A stretch of 64,000 nt of DNA, from NCBI RefSeq assembly GCF_900113115.1, contig NZ_FOOF01000025.1:1-64000 (forward strand), given 5' to 3'. This DNA comes from Duganella sp. CF458 (GTDB lineage Bacteria; Pseudomonadota; Gammaproteobacteria; Burkholderiales; Burkholderiaceae_D). Below the pieces are notes generated by a model that had not been told where the DNA came from, searched no databases, and worked only from the letters and a program-made list of their open reading frames with translations. A program made the position numbers and the translations under genes. Of the stretch, positions 56,784 to 64,000 are shown one piece after another (position 1 is the stretch's first letter; each line of letters starts with the position of its first letter).

Positions 56784-56865
56784 GATTTTGCCCCTTGTCG
56801 TAGTGATTAGCGCTCTTCCATTATCGGAAGCGACGGCAAAAACGCTATGTGCGATGACACACGCA

Positions 56866-56880
56866 GTAACAGACTGTTAC
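56866..56880. promoter_or_regulatory. perfect 15-base palindrome upstream of the DUF4382 gene
   Basis: GTAACAG-A-CTGTTAC lies 83 bases before the lipoprotein start and 27 bases after the stop of the next minus-strand gene. It has no T run, so an operator is more likely than a terminator. Confidence 0.4.
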
Positions 56881-56907
56881 AACTTGCATGACGAAAGTCG
56901 ATTTAAC

Positions 56908-57528
56908 TCAGGGGCAGTTGACGTTCCACGCAACAAGTTCTGCACGCGCTTGCCGCACTGTGATGTCAGCCTTGCTGCCGATATCACTTTCGTATCCCAG
57001 CAGAAACATGCCGTCCTTGCTGCGGCCCAGTGCACGCAACTGGAAGCTGCGCGAACGGGTCGGCGCGCAATTGGTGTTGCCGGCCATGAGCAGGCGCGCG
57101 CGCTGCAGCAATTCGCCCTGGGCCTGGATCAGGCGCAGCATGTCGATTTCGGCCAGCGGCGCGCGCAATTCGGCCATCGTGGCCGGCGGCATGCCGCAGT
57201 TGGTGGTGTGGTGGATCCAGACATGCTGGCTGGTTTCACCGCGCCAGCTGTCGTCGGCTTGTTGCGTGTAGCGGGTGCGCGAGACGCGGCACAGCGGCAG
57301 CACCAGGCGCACCGGCGCCGCGTCGGTGCTAGCGCTGGCAATCCATTTCTTGCCGTCGCGCGAAAGTTCAAGGCGCAGCGGCGGCACGGGCGTGCCCGGC
57401 GCGGTGCGCTGCATGAATTGTTCGAACGAGCGTTGCTCGGCCAGCGTCGGCGCGCGCGCGTTGGCGCCTGGTGCGGCTGCACTTGCTGCCTGCGCGGCCA
57501 TCGCCGCCAGGAATACTACATATCGCAT
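56908..57528 (-). CDS. secreted hypothetical protein, 206 aa
   Basis: A 206-residue periplasmic protein with a signal peptide (residues 1-18). Four cysteines in the mature part (LPLCRVSR, TTNCGMPP, GNTNCAP and the C-terminal NVNCP) could form disulfides. It resembles small lysozyme-inhibitor-like or DUF-type secreted proteins, but I do not recognise a family. The start is ATG 57528, with AAAGGAGACC upstream. Its leader diverges from the thi operon. Confidence 0.7.
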   Translation of the reverse strand: MRYVVFLAAMAAQAASAAAPGANARAPTLAEQRSFEQFMQRTAPGTPVPPLRLELSRDGKKWIASASTDAAPVRLVLPLCRVSRTRYTQQADDSWRGETSQHVWIHHTTNCGMPPATMAELRAPLAEIDMLRLIQAQGELLQRARLLMAGNTNCAPTRSRSFQLRALGRSKDGMFLLGYESDIGSKADITVRQARAELVAWNVNCP

Positions 57529-57560
57529 CCGGTCTCCTTTCATTGCGCATCGATTATAGA

Positions 57561-57566
57561 TATAAT
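57561..57566 (+). promoter_or_regulatory. thiC: -10 element of the thi operon
   Basis: A perfect TATAAT lies 25 bases before the riboswitch. No good -35 is visible at 17 bases, so promoter strength is uncertain. Confidence 0.5.
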
Positions 57567-57587
57567 CCGCTCGCTGCCGAAAGGTGG

Positions 57588-57690
57588 CACACGCTAGGGG
57601 TCCTGTGCGCTCATTTCCATTTTTGAGTGCGCGGGTGAGAAATACCCTCCGAACCTGATCTGGATAATGCCAGCGAAGGGAAGCTTCAGG
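57588..57690 (+). ncRNA. TPP riboswitch (THI element) upstream of thiC
   Basis: Conserved THI-box bases are present: CTAGGGGTCCTG at 57594-57605, GGGTGAGAAATACCC around 57633-57647, and GAACCTGATCTGGATAATG (57651-57669) then CCAGCGAAGGGAAGC. It should bind thiamine pyrophosphate and switch off the thi operon. It lies about 85 bases upstream of the thiC start. Confidence 0.97.
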
Positions 57691-57775
57691 ATACGCACGG
57701 CTGCGCCACGCAAGGCGCAAGCGCAGGCGCAACCTAACCTCCTTTGCTGGCTCCTGCGCCAACAAAGGAGCCAAA

Positions 57776-59631
<1,856 letters not shown>

Positions 59632-59635
<4 letters not shown>

Positions 59636-59835
59636 TCGAGATTGAACTGAACGGCGCCGCGCACGCGGTGCCGCCGCAGCAGACGCTGGACCGGTTGATC
59701 GATTCGCTCGACCTGGCCGGCCAGGCACTGGCGCTGGCGGTCAACCGCCAAGTCGTGCCGCGCCAGCGCTGGCCGCAGGTCGCGCTGAACCACAATGACA
59801 AAGTAGACATCGTCCGCGCCATCGGCGGGGGCTGA
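59632..59835 (+). CDS. thiS: sulfur carrier protein ThiS
   Basis: A 67-residue ubiquitin-like sulfur carrier: MIEIELNGAAHAVPPQQTL and VVPRQRWPQVALNHNDKVD, ending in AIGGG. The terminal Gly-Gly receives sulfur as thiocarboxylate for thiazole formation by ThiG. The start overlaps the thiC stop (ATGA). It ends 15 bases before thiG. Confidence 0.95.
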
Positions 59836-59850
59836 AAGGGGAGGCTGCAC

Positions 59851-60633
59851 ATGCAAGACAATCCATTGGTCATCGCGGGCAAGGAATACAACTCGCGCCT
59901 GCTGGTCGGCAGCGGCAAGTACAAGGACCTGCCGCAAACCCGCGAAGCCACGCTGGCTGCGGGTGCGGAAATCATCACGGTGGCAATCCGCCGCGTCAAT
60001 ATCGGCCAGGACCCGCATGCGCCAAGCCTGCTGGACTATGTGCCGCCGCACGAATTCACCATCCTGCCCAATACGGCCGGCTGCTACACGGCGAAGGATG
60101 CGGTGTACACGCTGCAGATGGCGCGCGAACTGCTGAACGGCCACAAGCTGGTCAAGCTGGAGGTGCTGGGCGACGAGAAGACCCTGTTCCCCAATATGCC
60201 GGAAACCCTGGTCGCCGCGCGCGAGTTGGTGAAGGATGGCTTCGACGTGATGGTCTACTGCAGCGACGATCCGATCCAGGCGCGCATGCTGGAGGATATC
60301 GGCTGCTGCGCGGTGATGCCGCTGGCGTCGCTGATCGGTTCGGGCATGGGCATACTGAATCCGTGGAACCTGTCGCTGATCATCGAACAGTCCCATGTAC
60401 CGGTGCTGGTCGACGCCGGCGTCGGTACGGCATCCGATGCAGCCATCGCCATGGAGCTCGGTTGCGACGGTGTGCTGATGAATACTGCCATCGCCACCGC
60501 CGGCGACCCGGTTCGCATGGCGCGCGCCATGAAGCTGGGCGTGCAGGCCGGCCGCGAAGCCTTCCTGGCCGGGCGCATGCCGCGCCGTTTCGCCGCCTCG
60601 CCGTCCTCGCCGATGGCGGGGAGGCTGGCATGA
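59851..60633 (+). CDS. thiG: thiazole synthase ThiG
   Basis: A 260-residue TIM-barrel enzyme that builds the thiazole ring from DXP, dehydroglycine and ThiS thiocarboxylate. The Schiff-base lysine lies in HKLVKLEVLGDEKTLFPN; GSGMGILNPWNL and VLVDAGVGTASDAAIAMELG form the phosphate site. It has no unusual residues. It overlaps thiD by four bases. Confidence 0.97.
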   Translation: MQDNPLVIAGKEYNSRLLVGSGKYKDLPQTREATLAAGAEIITVAIRRVNIGQDPHAPSLLDYVPPHEFTILPNTAGCYTAKDAVYTLQMARELLNGHKLVKLEVLGDEKTLFPNMPETLVAARELVKDGFDVMVYCSDDPIQARMLEDIGCCAVMPLASLIGSGMGILNPWNLSLIIEQSHVPVLVDAGVGTASDAAIAMELGCDGVLMNTAIATAGDPVRMARAMKLGVQAGREAFLAGRMPRRFAASPSSPMAGRLA

Positions 60634-61679
60634 GCGACCGGCCTTGCGTGTTGGTGTTTTCCGGTGCCGATCCTTCGGGCGGCGCCGGCATGGCTGCCGA
60701 CATCCAGGCCATCACGGCGATGGGGGCGCATGCGCTGCCGGTGCTGACGGCCATTACGGTGCAGGACAATAACCGCGTGCATGCCGTGATGCCCGTTGCT
60801 GCGGAAGTGGTGCTGCAACAGGCGCGCGCGCTGCTGGCGCAAGTGCCGGTGGCGGCGGTGAAGATCGGGATTCCCGGCAGTGCGGAAAACGCACAGGCCA
60901 TTGCGACGCTGATTGGCGAACTGCGCGCCACGCATCGCGCTGCGGCGGGCGCGGCACCCGGCTGGGCGCAGCGCTTGTACAGCGACCCGCCGGTGGTGCT
61001 GGATCCGGTGCTGCGCAGCGGCCATGGCGATGCGCTGGGGCGCGACGATGCGCTACAGGCGCTGGCGCCCTTGCTGCCGCTGGCCACGCTGATTACGCCG
61101 AATGGACCGGAAGCTGCGGCCCTGGCCGGCAATGCCGCGCGCTATCGCATGCCGGCGCGGCTAGGCGCAGCGGCAACTGCCGGCGCCGCTGCGGTGAAGC
61201 GTGCCGCAGCGGCTTCCATGACTGGCGCGGGGGCTGCACCGGAAGAGGTATGGGAGGCTGCGGCTGGCGGCGGCGTGGCTGGCGAGCTTGCGCTGGCCGA
61301 CGCGCTACCGATGGTGGCGTTGGCGACGCCCGGCGTGCCGCGGGCCTGGCACGGCACCGCTCACGGCGATGCCCTGGCCCATGCACGCGCGCTGCGCGCC
61401 CTCGGCTGCACCCATGTACTGGTGACCGGCGGCCATGACGAAGGCAGCGACGTGGTGATCAACCGCTGGCTGGGGCCCGACCGCCAGCAGAACTGGAGCT
61501 GGCCGCGCCTGGCCGGGGGCTTCCACGGCAGCGGATGCACGCTGGCCGCCGCCACGGCGGCGCTGCTAGCGCTGGGCAACACCATGGCGCAAGCCTTGAC
61601 CAAGGCGCAAGGCTATACCCAGCGCGCACTGGCCGCTTCATATGCTATCGCGCCCGGCCAGCGCATTCCGCAGCGATAA
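60630..61679 (+). CDS. thiD: hydroxymethylpyrimidine/phosphomethylpyrimidine kinase ThiD with an internal insertion
   Basis: A 349-residue ribokinase-family enzyme that phosphorylates HMP and HMP-P. Typical motifs: SGADPSGGAGMAADIQAITA, VVLDPVLRSGHGDAL, TLITPNGPEAAALAG and GSGCTLAAATAAL. A normal ThiD is about 270 residues. Here residues about 168-250, rich in Ala, Gly and Arg, interrupt the fold between the LITPN strand and the HVLVTGGHDEG strand. All catalytic segments remain, so it should be active. Confidence 0.92.
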   Translation: MSDRPCVLVFSGADPSGGAGMAADIQAITAMGAHALPVLTAITVQDNNRVHAVMPVAAEVVLQQARALLAQVPVAAVKIGIPGSAENAQAIATLIGELRATHRAAAGAAPGWAQRLYSDPPVVLDPVLRSGHGDALGRDDALQALAPLLPLATLITPNGPEAAALAGNAARYRMPARLGAAATAGAAAVKRAAAASMTGAGAAPEEVWEAAAGGGVAGELALADALPMVALATPGVPRAWHGTAHGDALAHARALRALGCTHVLVTGGHDEGSDVVINRWLGPDRQQNWSWPRLAGGFHGSGCTLAAATAALLALGNTMAQALTKAQGYTQRALAASYAIAPGQRIPQR

Positions 61680-61689
61680 GGAGAATCAC

Positions 61690-62307
61690 ATGCAAGGACT
61701 TTACCTGGTCACTCCCAATTGGGACGATACCGAAAAACTGCTCGAAGTGACCGAGCAGGCGCTGCGCGCCGGCATCGCGCTGCTGCAGTACCGCCACAAG
61801 GACGCCAGCCCGGCGCTGCGCCGCGAGCAGGGCGGGGCGCTGCGCGAGCTTTGCCACAAGTACAGCGTGCCTTTCCTGGTCAACGACCACGTCGCACTGT
61901 GCCGCGAGCTGGGCGCGGACGGCGTGCACCTTGGTGGCACCGATGCGCCGCTGGCCGAAGTTCGGGCTTCGCTCGGGCCCAACAAGCTGATTGGCGCCTC
62001 CTGCTACGGTGAACTGGCGCGCGCCCAGGCGGCGCAGGCGGCCGGTGCCAGCTACGTGGCGTTCGGCGGCTTCTATCCGTCCAAGGTGAAGCAGTACGCC
62101 GTCACCACCCAGCCTTCCATCCTGCGCCATGCGCGCGAAGTGATCGAGGTGCCGCTGTGCGTGATCGGCGGCATGACGCCGCAAAATGCCGCGCCGCTGG
62201 TGGCCGAGGGCGCGCATTTGGTGGCGGCAATTACCAGTGTCTACCTGGCCGGCGACGCCGGGGCGGCAGTGCGGGAATTTCAGTCTATAATTTCCCCATT
62301 AGCATAA
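61690..62307 (+). CDS. thiE: thiamine-phosphate synthase ThiE
   Basis: A 205-residue TIM-barrel enzyme joining HMP-PP and thiazole phosphate. LQYRHKDASP, FLVNDHVALCRELGADGVHL, and YVAFGGFYPSKVKQ (in place of the usual GPIFPT.TK) are seen. This QYR and FGGFYPS variant is common in Burkholderiales. AAGGAG precedes the start. It is the last gene of the thi operon. Confidence 0.95.
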   Translation: MQGLYLVTPNWDDTEKLLEVTEQALRAGIALLQYRHKDASPALRREQGGALRELCHKYSVPFLVNDHVALCRELGADGVHLGGTDAPLAEVRASLGPNKLIGASCYGELARAQAAQAAGASYVAFGGFYPSKVKQYAVTTQPSILRHAREVIEVPLCVIGGMTPQNAAPLVAEGAHLVAAITSVYLAGDAGAAVREFQSIISPLA

Positions 62308-62324
62308 CCATAAGGTTGACGCCG

Positions 62325-62954
62325 ATGAACGCCCAGACTCCGCCAAAGCGCCTGATCCTGATCGTCGATGATGACAAGATCCTGACCGAGTTCCTGGGCG
62401 AGTTGCTCGCCCGCGCCGGCTACGACACCATGCTGGCGCATTCATCGGACCAGGCCCTGTCCCTGATCGCCGAGCGCGAACCCGACCTGGCCCTGCTCGA
62501 CATTCACATGCCCGGCATGTCGGGCCTGGACCTGGCCAAGCAACTGAACCGCAACACCACGGTGCCTTTCATGTTCCTCTCCGGCCGCGGCGATGCCGAC
62601 GCCGGCAAGCAGGCCGCCGCCTACGGCGCGGTGGGCTTTGTGGTCAAGCCGGTCGACGAGCACCACCTGATGCCGGCCTTCGAAGCCGGCCTGGCGCGCG
62701 CCGATGAAATCCGCCAGTTGCGCCGCACCGAGATCAACCTCAATGCGGCGCTGGCAGCCGGGCGCGAAACCAGCCTGGCGGTGGGACTGTTGATGTGCAA
62801 GTACCAGACCGACCGCAACACCGCGTTTGAAGTGCTGCGCGACCATGCCCGCTCCAGCCGGCGCAAGATCAATGAAGTGGCCGATCAACTACTGGCCGCG
62901 GAAGAAATGTTGAACGGTTTGCATGCGGCGTTTAACTCACGCCTGAAAAAATAA
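62325..62954 (+). CDS. response regulator with ANTAR RNA-binding domain
   Basis: A 209-residue protein. The receiver (about 10-125) has phospho-acceptor D59 in LALLDIHMPGMSG and K in FVVKPVD. A coiled linker follows, then an ANTAR domain (about 145-205) with LAVGLLMCKYQTDRNTAFEVL and NEVADQLL. ANTAR proteins bind paired hairpins in nascent RNA and prevent termination. No partner kinase adjoins. It starts 17 bases after thiE. Confidence 0.9.
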   Translation: MNAQTPPKRLILIVDDDKILTEFLGELLARAGYDTMLAHSSDQALSLIAEREPDLALLDIHMPGMSGLDLAKQLNRNTTVPFMFLSGRGDADAGKQAAAYGAVGFVVKPVDEHHLMPAFEAGLARADEIRQLRRTEINLNAALAAGRETSLAVGLLMCKYQTDRNTAFEVLRDHARSSRRKINEVADQLLAAEEMLNGLHAAFNSRLKK

Positions 62955-63109
62955 AGCTTTCCGTCAGCCATGTGCTTGCATTAGACTAATCCGGTGGGCC
63001 CCGATTCGCCCACCGCAGTCCCCCTCAGCGGCCGCCCCTCCTTCGCGGCCCGGCAATATTCTTCGGCCCAGCTCCGCCGACCATCCCCTGCAGTGCGGAG
63101 AACCGCTTC
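62955..63109 (+). other. 155-base intergenic region before the stand-alone receiver
   Basis: It contains a hairpin, GGTGGGC (62993-62999) with GCCCACC (63008-63014) and an eight-base loop, but no T run. It also has a TTAGACTAA palindrome just upstream. No gene is visible here. Confidence 0.5.
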
Positions 63110-63502
63110 ATGAACATGCCATTTGATTTGCATCCGGCGCCACGGGTGCTGCACGTCGACCACGATGAAGATAGCGCCGTCGTCCTGGCCACTTTGCTGG
63201 CGCCTGAAATCCACGTGGTGCACGCGTCCAGCTTCAGCCAGGCGCAACGCCAACTGGAGCGGGGCGAATTCGCCCTGGTGGTGATCGATCCCGACCTGCC
63301 GGATGGCGACGGCCACAGCCTGATCCGCTCCATGCGCCAGACCGACCAGAACACCCCCGTGTTGCTGTATTCGGCCAGCCAGCCGATGCTGCACCACCAG
63401 GCCCACGCATTCCTGCCCAAGCCGTGGACTTCGCCGCGCCAACTCTGGCGTACCGTGTCGCATATGCTGGGGTTGGAGTCCATGCTGGCTGTTGGGAGTT
63501 AG
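63110..63502 (+). CDS. stand-alone response regulator receiver protein
   Basis: A 130-residue single receiver domain. Acidic pocket residues lie in VLHVDHDEDSA, the phospho-acceptor is D60 in LVVIDPDLPDGDG, and the conserved lysine is in FLPKPW. It has no output domain; such proteins act by protein-protein contact or phosphate shuttling. It follows the ANTAR regulator by 155 bases on the same strand. Confidence 0.88.
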   Translation: MNMPFDLHPAPRVLHVDHDEDSAVVLATLLAPEIHVVHASSFSQAQRQLERGEFALVVIDPDLPDGDGHSLIRSMRQTDQNTPVLLYSASQPMLHHQAHAFLPKPWTSPRQLWRTVSHMLGLESMLAVGS

Positions 63503-63539
63503 GCTATGCTGTCGTCTTTATCAGTTTTGGAGTACAGGG

Positions 63540-64000
63540 ATGAAGACGAGAGCCGCAGTTGCATGGAAGGCGGGAGCGCCGCTGACCATTGAAGAAGTGG
63601 ACCTGGACGGCCCGCGCGCAGGCGAGGTGCTGGTGGAAATCAAGGCCACCGGCATTTGCCATACCGACCACTACACCCTGTCCGGCGCCGATCCGGAAGG
63701 GCTGTTCCCGGCCATCCTCGGCCATGAAGGCGCCGGCGTGGTGGTCGACGTCGGGCCGGGTGTCACTTCGCTCAAGAAAGACGACCATGTGATCCCCTTG
63801 TACACACCGGAATGCCGCCAGTGTAAATTCTGCCTGTCGCGCAAGACCAACCTGTGCCAGGCGATCCGCTCCACCCAGGGCAAGGGCCTGATGCCGGACG
63901 GTTCCAGCCGCTTCTCGCTGGACGGCAAGCCGCTGTTCCACTACATGGGCACATCCACCTTCTCCAACTACATCGTGGTACCGGAGATCGCACTGGCCAA
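63540..64000 (+). CDS. frmA: S-(hydroxymethyl)glutathione dehydrogenase, 5' part
   Basis: The first 153 residues of a class III alcohol dehydrogenase, cut by the window end. Catalytic zinc ligand C40 is in TGICHTDHYTLSG, with H62-E63 in GHEGAGVV. The structural zinc loop has C92, C95, C98 and C106 (ECRQCKFCLSRKTNLC). It oxidises S-hydroxymethylglutathione in formaldehyde detoxification. ATG 63540 lies after GGAG. Confidence 0.95.
   Translation, partial: MKTRAAVAWKAGAPLTIEEVDLDGPRAGEVLVEIKATGICHTDHYTLSGADPEGLFPAILGHEGAGVVVDVGPGVTSLKKDDHVIPLYTPECRQCKFCLSRKTNLCQAIRSTQGKGLMPDGSSRFSLDGKPLFHYMGTSTFSNYIVVPEIALA

Noticed and set aside
62993..63014. Terminator after the ANTAR regulator
   Set aside because: The stem is good, but no T run follows on either strand; it is recorded only as a hairpin.

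Overview
The window is a high-GC stretch of a betaproteobacterial chromosome. It most resembles Oxalobacteraceae (Massilia, Duganella or Telluria type). This placement is an inference from gene content and codon use: Burkholderiales-type ValS, RuvB and ThiC starts, DUF1302/DUF1329 genes, an Atu terpene cluster, and palindromic repeats of a kind I associate with this family. I see no rRNA, tRNA, CRISPR array, prophage or insertion-sequence transposase. No stretch longer than 300 bases is without a gene; the longest gap is 29840-30136.

Layout. 1-7.2 kb: small metabolic and hypothetical genes. They include a VOC protein, DUF6404, an MFS carrier, a lipoprotein gene broken by one in-frame TAG, a reductase, a GNAT, a LURP-one protein and a zinc alcohol dehydrogenase. 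7.2-9.05 kb: ruvB overlapping a glutaminyl-peptide cyclotransferase. 9.1-14.1 kb: a two-gene phosphorelay, a hybrid kinase with a CxxCH sensor domain and three receivers followed by a receiver-PAS-kinase protein. 14.2-15.8 kb: sterol desaturase-like hydroxylase divergent from a Crp/Fnr regulator. 15.8-25.3 kb: LysR regulator divergent from an aldehyde dehydrogenase, then DUF1302, DUF1329, YCF48-like and RND genes. 25.4-29.8 kb: DUF2147 and a 1292-residue secreted GH119-type alpha-amylase with FnIII, CBM25 and CBM20 modules. 30.1-33.6 kb: valS divergent from a TetR gene.

33.6-44.5 kb is the most interesting region. A small gene is enclosed by two imperfect ~100-bp direct repeats. It is followed by a strong promoter with two palindromes and a seven-gene operon: DUF2170 (YjfI-like), PspA, a two-repeat RHH-like small protein, a YqiJ/NfeD-like membrane protein, a YqiK-type flotillin, a zinc-ribbon protein and a giant 1751-residue AAA+ ATPase. 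Most spacings are a few bases, and one pair overlaps. This looks like a membrane-stress or membrane-remodelling system in which PspA, flotillin and the AAA+ protein act together.

44.5-55.4 kb (minus strand): an eight-gene acyclic terpene utilization (atu) operon in the order A, extra acyl-CoA dehydrogenase, B, C, D, F, G, H. The hydratase atuE is absent. atuA carries an in-frame 128-bp palindromic element at its interdomain linker. 55.5-57.5 kb: a DUF4382 lipoprotein and a secreted hypothetical. 57.6-62.3 kb: TPP riboswitch and thiC-thiS-thiG-thiD-thiE, with an alanine-rich insertion in ThiD. 62.3-64 kb: an ANTAR response regulator, a stand-alone receiver, and the 5' part of a glutathione-dependent formaldehyde dehydrogenase gene cut by the window end.
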